A stretch of DNA of 64,000 nt from Mycobacterium sp. GA-1199 (GCF_001500045.1 NZ_LQIX01000023.1:186001-250000), one strand, 5' to 3'; shown: positions 35,142-44,083, numbered from the stretch's first letter. Numbers and translations are program-made. Notes: generated by a model from the sequence alone, not told the origin.

Positions 35142-36591
35142 GCGGCGGTCGTCGTGGAGCCGGCTGCACCCCTCGGCAGCCCGGACCCGGATCATGGGCT
35201 GGGTCCTGCTGCTGATGCTGCTCGGGCTCGCGGTCGTGACCCTGGTGACCTGGCGGCTTCTGGTGTCGGCCACCGACGCGCGGATGGACGAGGCGTTGCG
35301 GTTTGAAGTCAACGAATTCAACGAACTGACCATGCCTGGCATCAACCCGCGCACCGGTGAACCATTTCGCAGCGTGCGCGAGGTGATCGACGAGGCGATC
35401 GCCTACAACCTCGCCCGACCCAACGAGAAGTTCCTGGGCTACGTCGACGGCAGCTACCGCACCCAGAGCCGCCAGGAACCCGGCACGCCGGAGGTGCTGG
35501 CCGACGACGCCGCGTTCGTAGACCTGGTCGCGACGGTCACCGAACCCGTCGAGGGTCGCTACGAGCATCCCGAGGTGGGTGAGGTGCGCTACCTCGCGAT
35601 CCCGGTGTCACTGGCCGGGGATCCGTCACACGGGGTGATCGTGGCCGCGTACCTGGCCGACGCCGAGCGCGCCTACGCCGACGACGTGGCCCGGCTGACG
35701 CTTCTGGTCGGCGGGGCCACCCTGCTGGGCGCGGTCGGGGCGGCGTGGTTGGTGGCCGGCCGGATCCTGCGTCCATTGCGCGACGTCGCCGAGACCGCCC
35801 GCACCATCAGCGACACCGACTTGTCACGGCGAATCCCGTCGCGCGGCTCCGACGAGCTGGGCGCGCTGGTCGGCACGGTCAACGACATGCTCGACCGGGT
35901 GGAGGCCGGGGTGTCGGCGCAACGCCGGTTCATCGACGACGCCGGCCATGAGCTGCGCACCCCGATCACGATTGTGCGGGGCCACCTCGAGGTGCTCGAC
36001 CCCGCCGACCCCGACGATGTCACCTCGACCGTGGCGCTGGTCGACGACGAGTTGGAGCGGATGAATCGGATGGTGTCGGACCTGCTGTTGCTGGCGCGTT
36101 CGGAGCAGCCGGCGTTCCTGCGGCTCGAATGGGTGAACGTGGCGGAGCTGACGCGGGAGGCCTTCGAGAAGGTGGCGCTGCTGGCCGACCGCGACTTCAC
36201 GCTGCAGGGTGCGGCAGAGGTCACCGCACTGGTCGACCCGCAGCGCATCACCCAGGCGTTGGTGGCGCTCGCCGACAACGCCTGCCGCTATACCGGCGAC
36301 GGCGACTGGATCGGGGTCGGTTCCCGCGTCGACGGCCAGCTGCTGCGGTTCTGGGTCGCCGACTCCGGACCCGGGGTCAGCGACGCCGATCGGGGGCGGA
36401 TCTTCGAGCGCTTCGCGCGCGGCGGCGCGGGCGGGCAGCGCTCCGACGGGGCCGGGCTGGGTCTGTCGATCGTGCGGGCGATCGCGGCTGCGCATGGTGG
36501 AGACGTCCAGTTGGACAGCATCCCCGGGCGCGGCGCCACCTTCACCGTCGTCATTCCGATCGATCCGAGGTACAAATGGCCCGCATCCTGA
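35113..36591 (+). CDS. sensor histidine kinase
   Basis: The 492-residue protein has two transmembrane helices (near residues 28-48 and 198-220) around an outer domain of ~150 residues, then a HAMP linker, a HisKA domain with phospho-acceptor H279 (GHELRTP), and an ATPase domain with N-box NACRYTGDG, G1 DSGPG and G2 GAGLGLS. It would autophosphorylate and pass phosphate to the regulator encoded next. ATG 35113 was chosen; the open frame before it is a Thr-rich translation of the Asp codons of the preceding gene. The kinase gene comes before the regulator, the reverse of the usual mycobacterial order. Confidence 0.92.
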   Translation: MTTTGTTTTERRSSWSRLHPSAARTRIMGWVLLLMLLGLAVVTLVTWRLLVSATDARMDEALRFEVNEFNELTMPGINPRTGEPFRSVREVIDEAIAYNLARPNEKFLGYVDGSYRTQSRQEPGTPEVLADDAAFVDLVATVTEPVEGRYEHPEVGEVRYLAIPVSLAGDPSHGVIVAAYLADAERAYADDVARLTLLVGGATLLGAVGAAWLVAGRILRPLRDVAETARTISDTDLSRRIPSRGSDELGALVGTVNDMLDRVEAGVSAQRRFIDDAGHELRTPITIVRGHLEVLDPADPDDVTSTVALVDDELERMNRMVSDLLLLARSEQPAFLRLEWVNVAELTREAFEKVALLADRDFTLQGAAEVTALVDPQRITQALVALADNACRYTGDGDWIGVGSRVDGQLLRFWVADSGPGVSDADRGRIFERFARGGAGGQRSDGAGLGLSIVRAIAAAHGGDVQLDSIPGRGATFTVVIPIDPRYKWPAS

Positions 36592-37241
36592 TCGCAGAAG
36601 ACGAACCGCGCATCGCGTCGTTCGTCCAAAAAGGCTTGACCGCAAACGGTTTCACGGTGACCGTGGTCGAGGACGGCCCGACGGCCTACGAGTACGCCAC
36701 CACCGGCGGCTTCGATCTGCTGATCCTCGACATCGGGCTGCCCGGCACCGACGGGTTCGAGGTGCTGCGCCAGTTGCGTACCGACCGCAACCAGATTCCG
36801 GTGATCGTGTTGACGGCCCGCGACAGCGTGCAGGACACCGTGGCCGGCCTCGAGGGCGGCGCCGACGACTACATGCCCAAGCCGTTCCGGTTCGAGGAGT
36901 TGCTGGCCCGGGTGCGCCTACGGCTGCAGACCGAACGCCCCGCCGAGCTCACCGTCCTGCGCTACGGCGGCCTGGAATTGGATCTGCGGACCCGCCGCGC
37001 CCGCGTCGGCGACAAGGTGGTGGAGCTGTCGGCTCGCGAATTCGCACTCGCCGAAACGTTTCTGCGCCATCCCGGCCAGGTGCTGTCGCGCGAGCAGTTA
37101 CTCAGCCGGGTCTGGGGCTATGACTTCGACCCCGGCTCCAACGTCGTCGACGTGTATGTCCGTTACCTGCGCCGCAAGCTCGGGTCCGAACGGTTCGTCA
37201 CGCTGCGCGGCATGGGATACCGGCTTGCCGAAGTGCCGTGA
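36576..37241 (+). CDS. OmpR-family response regulator
   Basis: The 221-residue protein has a receiver domain with the acidic pocket (EDEPR), phospho-acceptor D52 (LILDIGLPG), Thr in VLTAR and Lys in MPKPF, then a winged-helix domain (RRARVGDKVVELSAREFALAETFLRHPGQVLSREQLLSRVWG ... VDVYVRYLRRKLG). It overlaps the kinase gene by 16 bases, so the pair is co-translated. The palindromes at 34699 and 37646 are its probable binding sites. A strong hairpin follows the stop. Confidence 0.95.
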   Translation: MARILIAEDEPRIASFVQKGLTANGFTVTVVEDGPTAYEYATTGGFDLLILDIGLPGTDGFEVLRQLRTDRNQIPVIVLTARDSVQDTVAGLEGGADDYMPKPFRFEELLARVRLRLQTERPAELTVLRYGGLELDLRTRRARVGDKVVELSAREFALAETFLRHPGQVLSREQLLSRVWGYDFDPGSNVVDVYVRYLRRKLGSERFVTLRGMGYRLAEVP

Positions 37242-37277
37242 GGAGGTCGCCGGCGGAGTGCTTTCGAGAATGGGCGA

Positions 37278-37304
37278 CGCCCGCCACCGCAGTGGTGGCG
37301 GGCG
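37278..37304. terminator. strong hairpin after the response regulator gene
   Basis: An 11-bp perfect stem (CGCCCGCCACC with GGTGGCGGGCG) with a five-base loop lies between the regulator stop and the stop of the converging small gene, and would terminate both transcripts. Confidence 0.75.
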
Positions 37305-37327
37305 CCGTGGGGGAGGGGATCGATCGC

Positions 37328-37552
37328 TTAGAAGCTGTCGTCCCAACTGGTGTCGGGGCTGTCGTCCCAGCTGTCGTCGAGCGCCAGCAGGGTGGTGTCG
37401 GCCGTGGGTACCTCGACACCGATCGCCGCCGATTCCGGCGCGGCGTTGGGCGCCGAACCGTCGGCCCCCGCCACGCCCGCACCGGCGATGCCCAGTCCGG
37501 TCAAAGCGACCCCGAGGGTGACCACCTTCCACGCGTCCCGGCGTTGCTGCAT
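37328..37552 (-). CDS. small exported acidic peptide with DDSWDD repeats
   Basis: A 74-residue product with a signal-peptide-like N-terminus (VVTLGVALTGLGIAGAGVAGA, cleavage expected near residue 30) and a C-terminus with the repeated unit DDSWDDS / DTSWDDS. An AGAAGGAGA ribosome site precedes ATG 37552. It resembles in style, not in length, the Asp/Trp-rich tail encoded at the head of the facing two-component operon. The shared palindrome upstream suggests control by the same regulator. Confidence 0.7.
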   Translation of the reverse strand: MQQRRDAWKVVTLGVALTGLGIAGAGVAGADGSAPNAAPESAAIGVEVPTADTTLLALDDSWDDSPDTSWDDSF

Positions 37553-37645
37553 GTCGTTCTCCTTCTCTGGCTCTGGTTGTCGACACCGTCTCCCGGCGTG
37601 ACAACCACAGCCTCGCCCCCGAGGATTAAAGCTGCGGGAGCCGAA

Positions 37646-37663
37646 GATGAGCGATCTCTCATC
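37646..37663. promoter_or_regulatory. response-regulator-type palindrome, site 2
   Basis: GATGAGCGATCTCTCATC repeats the GATGAG-N6-CTCATC form of site 1. On the minus strand, TTTAAT (37625-37630) lies 15 bases downstream and is a good -10, so the site covers the -35 region of the small acidic peptide gene. It overlaps the stop codon of the neighbouring phosphotransferase gene. Confidence 0.6.
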
Positions 37664-38870
37664 CACCGCCGGCCAGCCAGTCGACGGCCAACCGGATACG
37701 TTCAGCGGTTTGCTCGGCCCAGTTCGGGCGTTGCTGCCGGAAGGGCCCCGTGGCCAGTCCCAGCAACGCCGCTGCGGTACGTCGCCGCAGTTCAGCGGGC
37801 TCGACGCGGCGCCGCGCATGTTCGCGCACCGCGTCGGCGTAGCGCCGGACCGCAGGGTGGTTGCTGGCCATCGCGGCTGTCAGCAGATGCGCCAGCAGCG
37901 TCGCCCAGTCGTCGGCACGGACGCCCGGCCCCGCGGTGTCGACGTCGAGCACCCCGCTGATCCGCCCGCCGACAGCCAGCAGCTGTCCTTCGTAGAAGTC
38001 GCCGTGCACCGGGACGGTCTCTTTCGAATCCGCCACGGTGTCACTCAGCTGTGCGACGACGTCGTCGAGTCGGGCCAGCATCGGGTCATCAGGTTCGACG
38101 GTGTGGCGCAGCACCGCGGCGAACGTGTCGACCCGCTCCAGCGCCGAGCGCCGCTTTGGGAAATCCAGCAGCTCGCCCGGCAGGGCGTCCAGCACCGCCT
38201 CCAGTGCCGCGGGTCCGGGCACCGGTTCGTCGGCCATCAGTTGGTCGCGCAACGGTGTGCCGTCGGCCCGCGGAAACACCACCAGCCCGTCACGGGTGTC
38301 GGTCAGCACCGCGGGCACCGGCAGCACCGCGCTCAGTAGCTCGTGGCGGGCGCGCAGCGCCGCCAACGCGGCCGGTCGCACCACTTTGACGAACCAGGTG
38401 CGCGGCGGGGCCGTCCCCGGTTCGACGCCCTCGAGCACCGCGCGATGACCCGGCCGGTAGGCCCGTAACCGCAGTTGCAGCATGGCCGCCGATGTCAGTC
38501 CCGCGGTGCGCAACACTTCGGCCAGCCTCGTGCCGTCGCCGGCTACCGCTAGCGCCGGCAGCGCCGGGTCGTGCAGCCAGCGCCAGATGCCGACCTCCAC
38601 CGCTGCGCCCCGATACTGTCCGGCGACCACCGCGGCCCCGTCCGGGATCTCGTCACCGGTCGTCGCCACGAGAATGTCGGGAACCCGGGTGCCGTCGTCG
38701 CGGCGCAACTCGGCGGCATAGCGCACCGCCGCGGCGCCCGACGGCTGCACATGGACTGCCGTCGGCCGCACGCCCTGCAACTGCCCGGCGGCGGCATTGT
38801 CGACGGCCGCAGCCAGTACCTCGGCCGCGCGCGAGCCAAGCAGCAGGGGCAACGCGGGCGGCTGCGTCAT
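37659..38870 (-). CDS. APH/choline-kinase-type phosphotransferase family protein
   Basis: The 403-residue protein has a C-terminal phosphotransferase core: VPVHGDFYEGQLLAV with the catalytic Asp in HGDF and the metal-binding GVLDVDTAGPG. Preceding this are the kinase-like KVVRP and VVFPRADG segments. Members phosphorylate small molecules such as sugars, choline or aminoglycosides; the substrate is unknown and antibiotic resistance should not be assumed. The first ~150 residues are not recognised. ATG 38870 fits the start of continuous coding sense; the longer frame runs antisense to nothing recognisable but lacks a ribosome site. Confidence 0.78.
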   Translation of the reverse strand: MTQPPALPLLLGSRAAEVLAAAVDNAAAGQLQGVRPTAVHVQPSGAAAVRYAAELRRDDGTRVPDILVATTGDEIPDGAAVVAGQYRGAAVEVGIWRWLHDPALPALAVAGDGTRLAEVLRTAGLTSAAMLQLRLRAYRPGHRAVLEGVEPGTAPPRTWFVKVVRPAALAALRARHELLSAVLPVPAVLTDTRDGLVVFPRADGTPLRDQLMADEPVPGPAALEAVLDALPGELLDFPKRRSALERVDTFAAVLRHTVEPDDPMLARLDDVVAQLSDTVADSKETVPVHGDFYEGQLLAVGGRISGVLDVDTAGPGVRADDWATLLAHLLTAAMASNHPAVRRYADAVREHARRRVEPAELRRRTAAALLGLATGPFRQQRPNWAEQTAERIRLAVDWLAGGG

Positions 38871-38932
38871 ACGCCCACCATGCGCGACTCGCGGCCGGCT
38901 GTCAGACCGAATTCGCCTCGCGCGAGCGCGTT

Positions 38933-40408
38933 CTAGTCCTCGGGGGTGTAGCCGAACGGCAGCAGCACGCTCTTGTGCTCGACGTAGGCCTCGATGCCCT
39001 CCGGGCCGTTCTCGCGGCCGATGCCGGAGTTCTTGTAGCCGCCGAACGGGGCCCCGGGGTCGAACGCGTACATGTTGACCGCATACGTGCCGGTGCGGAT
39101 CTTCGACGCGACCTCGAGCGCCTTCTTGTTGTCGGTGGTCCACACCGAGCCGGCCAACCCGTACACCGAATCGTTGGCGATGCGGATCGCGTCCTCTTCG
39201 GTCTCGTAAGGGATGACCGCGAGCACGGGTCCGAAGATCTCCTCCTGGGCGATCGTCATCGAGTTGTCGACGTCGGCGAACACGGTCGGCTCAACGAACC
39301 AGCCGTTGTCCAGACCCTCGGGGCGGCCGCCGCCGGTGACGAGGCGAGCACCCTCTTCGACGCCCTTCTTGATGTAGGACTCGACACGGTCGCGCTGCTT
39401 CTCGGAGATCAGCGGGCCGATCGCGGCGTTCGGGTCGTCGGGCAGGCCGACCGGCATGGCGCCGATGAAGTTGGCGACCTTCTCGACGACCTCGTCGTAG
39501 CGCGACCGGGGCGCCAGGATGCGCGTCTGCGCGACGCAGGCCTGCCCGCTGTTCATCACACCCGAGAATCCGAGCATCGGCAGGGTGGAATCCAGGTCGG
39601 CGTCCTCGAGGATGATCGCGGCGGACTTACCGCCGAGCTCGAGCGTGCACGGCTTGAGCTTCTCGGCGGCGATCTTGGCGATCTCCTTGCCGACCGCGGA
39701 GCTGCCGGTGAACGTGTACTTGTCGATCTGGTCGTTGGCGGTCAGCGCGCGACCGGTCTCCGGTCCGCCCGGGACGATCGAGAGCACCCCTTCGGGCAGG
39801 CCGGCCTCGGCGAACATCTCGGCCATCGCGAACACCGACAGCGGCGTCTCGGCGGCGGGCTTGAGCACCACGGTGCAGCCGGCCAGCAGCGCCGGACCGA
39901 GCTTGTTGGCGGCCAGGAAGAACGGCACGTTCCACGCGGTAACGGCGCCGACGACGCCGATCGGCTCGCGCACGACCATGGTCTGGCCGTAGATACCGTC
40001 GCGGATCTCCTTCCACGGGAACTTGTCCGCGGCCCCCGCGAAGTACTGGAACGACGACATCGCGGCGCCGTACTGCATCATGTCGACGATGGTCTGCGGC
40101 TGGCCGGTCTCGGCGGCCAGCAGGAACTTCAGCTCGTCGCCGCGCTCCTCCATCAGCTTGACCGCCGCCGACAGCACCGCGGCACGCTCCTGCGGCGACT
40201 TGTGCGGCCAGGGACCCTCGTCGAACGCCTTGCGGGCGGCGGCGCAGGCCGCGTCGACATCGGCGGCCGACGCCAGCGGCACCTTGCCCACCAACTCGCC
40301 GGTGGCGGGCGAGTGCACCTCGATCACATCCGAGGTGGCCGGCTCGACCCACTTGCCGCCGATGAACAGCTTGTCCCATTCGGTGCGAAACGCGGTGCTC
40401 TGTGTCAT
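38933..40408 (-). CDS. aldehyde dehydrogenase (Rv0223c type)
   Basis: The 491-residue NAD(P)-dependent enzyme oxidises an aldehyde to the acid. Motifs: AWNVPFFLAANKLGPALLAGCTVVLKPA, FTGSSAVGKEIAK for cofactor binding, catalytic Glu in LELGGKSA, catalytic Cys in NSGQACVAQTR, and EEIFGPVLAV. It follows the methyltransferase gene after 14 bases but has its own leaderless -10 and a KstR-like site upstream, so it is probably induced by sterols or lipids independently of the upstream gene. Position matches Rv0223c. Confidence 0.93.
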   Translation of the reverse strand: MTQSTAFRTEWDKLFIGGKWVEPATSDVIEVHSPATGELVGKVPLASAADVDAACAAARKAFDEGPWPHKSPQERAAVLSAAVKLMEERGDELKFLLAAETGQPQTIVDMMQYGAAMSSFQYFAGAADKFPWKEIRDGIYGQTMVVREPIGVVGAVTAWNVPFFLAANKLGPALLAGCTVVLKPAAETPLSVFAMAEMFAEAGLPEGVLSIVPGGPETGRALTANDQIDKYTFTGSSAVGKEIAKIAAEKLKPCTLELGGKSAAIILEDADLDSTLPMLGFSGVMNSGQACVAQTRILAPRSRYDEVVEKVANFIGAMPVGLPDDPNAAIGPLISEKQRDRVESYIKKGVEEGARLVTGGGRPEGLDNGWFVEPTVFADVDNSMTIAQEEIFGPVLAVIPYETEEDAIRIANDSVYGLAGSVWTTDNKKALEVASKIRTGTYAVNMYAFDPGAPFGGYKNSGIGRENGPEGIEAYVEHKSVLLPFGYTPED

Positions 40409-40415
40409 GGCCGTC

Positions 40416-40453
40416 ACATTACCTATCCCGGCGGAAAACGAGAACCTGTTGCA
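40416..40453 (-). promoter_or_regulatory. aldehyde dehydrogenase promoter with KstR-like site
   Basis: On the minus strand TAATGT (40416-40421) ends seven bases before ATG 40408, a leaderless layout. GAGAACCTGTTGCA (40440-40453) matches TNNAACNNGTTNNA except at the first base and falls over the -35 region, inside the end of the methyltransferase gene. Confidence 0.55.
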
Positions 40454-41214
40454 GTCGGGGGGCTCAGCACCAGCACCAGGTTGCTCACCAGGAACTCCCG
40501 CAGCACCGGCACCTTCGTCAGCGGCCAGGCCCATCGCGGGTGGTAGCGGGGAAATGCGGCCACCAGAGCGCCCGTGCTCCGCGCCCATTCGAGCCCGTCG
40601 GCGGCGCTGACCGCAAACAGTGACGAGCCGTAGTCGTTCTTCGGCGGATGACCGTGCCTGCGGGTGTACCGTCGCGCGGCGCGGGCGCCGCCGAGGTAGT
40701 GCCACAGCCCGGTTTCGTGGCCGCCGAACGGGCCCAGCCAGACGGTGTAGGACAGCACCGCCAACCCGCCGGGCCGGGTCACCCGCAGCATCTCGGCGCC
40801 CATCCGCCACGGGTGCCGCACATGTTCGGCGACGTTCGACGACAGGCAGATGTCGACGCTGTCGTCGGCGAACGGCAATGCCATCCCCGAGGCCCGCACA
40901 GAGGTGGCCGCGGTCGACGTTCCGGGCGCGGCATGCATCTCGCCCGGATCCGGCTCGACGCCGATATAGCGAAAACCCCTGTCGGAAAAGGCTTCCGCGA
41001 AATAGCCCGGGCCACCGCCGACGTCGAGCACAATCCGGCCGGCCGGCGCCGATCCGTCCGCGCCGAACCACAGGTCGGCGACCATATCGGCGGTGTCCCC
41101 GCCGAGCCCGCCGTAGAACCGCGCGGGGTCGTTCTGCTCGAAGCGGAACTCCGCGAGCAGGCGCAGCGACCGGGACAGCGTCGCGCGCTCGGCGAACCGG
41201 TCGGTGACTGGCAT
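40423..41214 (-). CDS. mtrP: SAM-dependent methyltransferase (Rv0224c/MtrP type)
   Basis: The 263-residue protein has a class I methyltransferase fold: SAM-binding VLDVGGGPGYFAEAF (glycine loop), an acidic VEPD and LPFADDSVDICLSSNVAEHV. Orthologues in Corynebacteriales (MtrP) have been linked to transport of trehalose mycolates; the gene symbol rests on that and on the conserved neighbours. ATG 41214 is preceded on the minus strand by TAGGGT seven bases upstream, a leaderless start. Confidence 0.85.
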   Translation of the reverse strand: MPVTDRFAERATLSRSLRLLAEFRFEQNDPARFYGGLGGDTADMVADLWFGADGSAPAGRIVLDVGGGPGYFAEAFSDRGFRYIGVEPDPGEMHAAPGTSTAATSVRASGMALPFADDSVDICLSSNVAEHVRHPWRMGAEMLRVTRPGGLAVLSYTVWLGPFGGHETGLWHYLGGARAARRYTRRHGHPPKNDYGSSLFAVSAADGLEWARSTGALVAAFPRYHPRWAWPLTKVPVLREFLVSNLVLVLSPPTATGSRFPPG

Positions 41215-41259
41215 GGACCGCACCCTACGCAGCGACGCGGTCGGACTACTCTGTTGGCG
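41215..41259. promoter_or_regulatory. back-to-back leaderless promoters
   Basis: In only 45 bases, the minus-strand -10 TAGGGT (41222-41227) and the plus-strand -10 TACTCT (41247-41252) each end seven bases before their start codons (41214 and 41260), so both genes are probably leaderless and their promoters overlap head to head. Confidence 0.6.
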
Positions 41260-42420
41260 ATGTCTGACCGTCCGCTCCGATCGGTGCTGCTGCTGTGCTG
41301 GCGCGACACCGGCCACCCGCAGGGGGGCGGCAGCGAGGCCTACCTGCAGCGCATCGGCGCGCAGTTGGCCGCCTCAGGTGTCGAGGTCACGCTGCGCACC
41401 GCGCGCTACCCGGGCGCCGCGCGTCGCGAGATCGTCGACGGGGTCCGGATCAGTCGCGGCGGCGGGCGCCACACGGTCTACATCTGGGCGGGGCTGGCCA
41501 TGGTGTTGGCGCGCATCGGGCTCGGACCGCTGCGGCGTGTGCGGCCCGACGTGGTGATCGACACCCAGAACGGCATCCCGTTCATGGCGCGACTGGCCTA
41601 CGGTCGGCGCGTCGCCGTTCTCGTGCACCACTGCCACCGCGAGCAATGGCCGGTGGCCGGACCGGTGAAGGGCCGAATCGGCTGGTTCGTCGAATCGAGG
41701 CTCTCGCCGTGCGCGCACCGGCGCAACCAGTACGTCACGGTGTCGCTGCCATCGTCGCGCGACCTGGCCGCACTGGGGGTGCGTCCGGGACAGATCGCGG
41801 TGGTGCGCAACGGGCTCGACGAGGCGCCGGCCTCGACGTTGTCCGCGCGGCGCGCGCCGGCGCCGCGGGTCGTGGTGCTGTCACGTCTGGTGCCGCACAA
41901 GCAGATCGAGGACGCGCTCGAGGCTGTCGCCGCGCTGCGGGCGCGCTTCCCGGGGCTGACGCTCGACGTCGTCGGTGGCGGCTGGTGGGAGCAGCGCCTT
42001 GTCGAACATGCCGCGCTCCTCGGCATCTCCGATGCGGTGACGTTTCACGGCCACATCGACGACGAGGCGAAACACCGTGTGCTGCAAGAGGCCTGGGTGC
42101 ATGTGCTGCCGTCGCGCAAAGAGGGCTGGGCGCTGGCGGTCATCGAGGCCGGTCAGCATTCGGTGCCCACGATCGGCTACCGGTCGTCCGGCGGGCTGAC
42201 CGATTCCATCGTCGACGGTGTGACCGGAGTGTTGGTCGACGACTTCGACGGCCTGGTCGACGGTTTGGCTGAACTGCTGTCCGATCACGTGCTGCGCGAG
42301 CAACTCGGAGCCAAGGCGCACGTCCGCTGCGGTGAGTTCTCCTGGCGCCAGAGCGCCGAGGCGATGCGCACGGTGCTGGAATCGGTGCACCGCGGCCAGT
42401 ACGTCAGCGGCGTCGTCTAG
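41260..42420 (+). CDS. GT4-type glycosyltransferase (Rv0225 type)
   Basis: The 386-residue protein has a GT-B fold of family 4: N-terminal CWRDTGHPQGGGSEAYLQRIGAQLA, then ARRAPAPRVVVLSRLVPHKQIEDALEAV, and the nucleotide-sugar site PSRKEGWALAVIEAGQHSVP with the E-x7-E pattern. It transfers a sugar at the cytosolic side; its place among mycolate and lipoglycan genes suggests an envelope glycolipid. The open frame extends upstream, but that part is antisense to the methyltransferase gene. Its last 17 bases overlap the converging membrane protein gene. Confidence 0.9.
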   Translation: MSDRPLRSVLLLCWRDTGHPQGGGSEAYLQRIGAQLAASGVEVTLRTARYPGAARREIVDGVRISRGGGRHTVYIWAGLAMVLARIGLGPLRRVRPDVVIDTQNGIPFMARLAYGRRVAVLVHHCHREQWPVAGPVKGRIGWFVESRLSPCAHRRNQYVTVSLPSSRDLAALGVRPGQIAVVRNGLDEAPASTLSARRAPAPRVVVLSRLVPHKQIEDALEAVAALRARFPGLTLDVVGGGWWEQRLVEHAALLGISDAVTFHGHIDDEAKHRVLQEAWVHVLPSRKEGWALAVIEAGQHSVPTIGYRSSGGLTDSIVDGVTGVLVDDFDGLVDGLAELLSDHVLREQLGAKAHVRCGEFSWRQSAEAMRTVLESVHRGQYVSGVV

Positions 42421-44083
42421 CGATCGCCGCGAACAGCGACAGGCTCGCGCCGGCGAGAAGCATCGCCAGCCACGCCCCGTGTGCGGCCAGCACCACGGCC
42501 CGGCCGTCGGCCGGCGGAGATGATCCGCCGACGCGATACAGCGTGAGGTCGTCATCAGTGTAGGCCACCTGCAGCGGCAAAGGCGTTGTCGGGCCGCCCG
42601 TTTCGACGCCGCTGGATTCAACCACGACCCATCCGACGCCCGCATCGGCGAGCAGTCGGCGGTCGGCGCTCTCGACGAGAATCTCCTGCACGTCGCGCGC
42701 ACGCTGACCTTCCCCGTACACGGTCCGCTCGCCGATCTGCAGATCGCCGGTGGTCAACACGTCGGCGCGCACCCACCGGGGCAGCGGATCGAGCACCGGA
42801 GCCTCGCCCGCCCACTCGAATCGGCGCATGCTGCCCATCGGCATCACCGCGACCGTTCGCGGGTCTTCGTTGATCAGAGCGGCCACCTTCGCCCATCCCG
42901 GCGGGTACTGCACGGCCGCGACTCGGCCGCCCACCCCCCACGCCAGGTCCGGCAGCGTCGCGATCAGCGCGACGCAGCAGAGCGCCGCGGTCCCCGCCGC
43001 CGGCAACCAGCGTCGCGCGAAGACCACCGCCGCCGCCCCGGCCACCGCATAGCCGGGCATCGCCAGCGCCACCCACTTCTGCCCGTCACGGACCACCCCG
43101 AGGCCGGGAAAGGCGCGGATGGCCGCCTCGAGCAGACTGAGTCCCGGCCCGGTGGCCATCAGCGCGGGCAGGACGATGGCCGCCCCGGCGAGCACCACGA
43201 GGGGCAGGGCCGAGGGCCGACGCAGCACGACCGGTAAGCCGAGGGCGACCACACCGAGCAGTACCGCGGTGCCAACGATCGCGAAAAGCGTTGTGCGCGA
43301 AGGCGGTACCGCGTCAGCGTTCCAGATGCCGCCCAACCCGGCCAGGCTGAACAGCGTTGCCAGACCCGGTTCGGCGCGCGCGGCGAACGCGACGACACCG
43401 TCGGCCTGCGACGACTCCAACGACCGCGACACCGTCGCCGCGACCAGCCACGGCAGCGCCGCGACGACCGTCATCGCCGTCACCAGGCCGGCACACCGCC
43501 ACCGCGCCCACCCGTCGCCGGGCGCGAAAACACCCACGAGCGCGACGGTCGCCGCCAGCATCAACCCCGTGGGCGTCAGCCCGGCCAGCGCCATCCAGAA
43601 CGCCAACGCCCACACCGGAGCCCACCGCGCCGACTCCCGCATCTGCAGCACGGCCGTCGCGACCCACGGCAGGCACCCGTAGCCGACGAGCAGGCTCCAG
43701 TGCCCTTGCAGCAGCCGCTCGGCAACATACGGGTTCCACACCGCGACCGTCACGGCCACGCACTGACCGGCGAGCCCCGACTCGGGCACCAGCGCGGCGG
43801 CCAACCGCGCCGCGCCCCAGCCGGCCAGCCACAGGCCCGCGACCAGCAGCGCCTTGGCCACCACCCCGCCGTCGACCACCGACGACACCACGGCCATGAA
43901 AAAGTCCTGGGGAAGGGCCCGCGGTGCGGCCTCGGACAGGCCGAGCGCCGCGTCGGACAAGTAGGACCGCGGCGTGGATACCGCGTCGCGCAACAGCAGA
44001 TACCCGGGTGCGAGCAGCGGCGCCGTCACCACCAGCGCGAGCACCAATGCGTAGGCCGGTCCGACGACCGACCGCCCGATCAG
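42404..44083 (-). CDS. large integral membrane protein (Rv0226c type)
   Basis: About 559 residues with a dozen hydrophobic helices across residues ~8-440 and a final helix near the C-terminus; a non-membrane segment (about 450-535) lies between. It has the look of a polytopic lipid-linked sugar transferase or flippase but no motif decides this. No ATG, GTG or TTG is found in frame near the expected start: CTG 44083 overlaps the stop of the upstream gene (CTGA), and the first TTG is at 44047 inside helix 1. CTG was used as a provisional start. Neighbours make an envelope role likely. Confidence 0.75.
   Translation of the reverse strand: MIGRSVVGPAYALVLALVVTAPLLAPGYLLLRDAVSTPRSYLSDAALGLSEAAPRALPQDFFMAVVSSVVDGGVVAKALLVAGLWLAGWGAARLAAALVPESGLAGQCVAVTVAVWNPYVAERLLQGHWSLLVGYGCLPWVATAVLQMRESARWAPVWALAFWMALAGLTPTGLMLAATVALVGVFAPGDGWARWRCAGLVTAMTVVAALPWLVAATVSRSLESSQADGVVAFAARAEPGLATLFSLAGLGGIWNADAVPPSRTTLFAIVGTAVLLGVVALGLPVVLRRPSALPLVVLAGAAIVLPALMATGPGLSLLEAAIRAFPGLGVVRDGQKWVALAMPGYAVAGAAAVVFARRWLPAAGTAALCCVALIATLPDLAWGVGGRVAAVQYPPGWAKVAALINEDPRTVAVMPMGSMRRFEWAGEAPVLDPLPRWVRADVLTTGDLQIGERTVYGEGQRARDVQEILVESADRRLLADAGVGWVVVESSGVETGGPTTPLPLQVAYTDDDLTLYRVGGSSPPADGRAVVLAAHGAWLAMLLAGASLSLFAAIARRRR

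Noticed and set aside
37659..38870. Aminoglycoside resistance gene
   Set aside because: The phosphotransferase motif is shared by many housekeeping kinases; nothing else suggests resistance.
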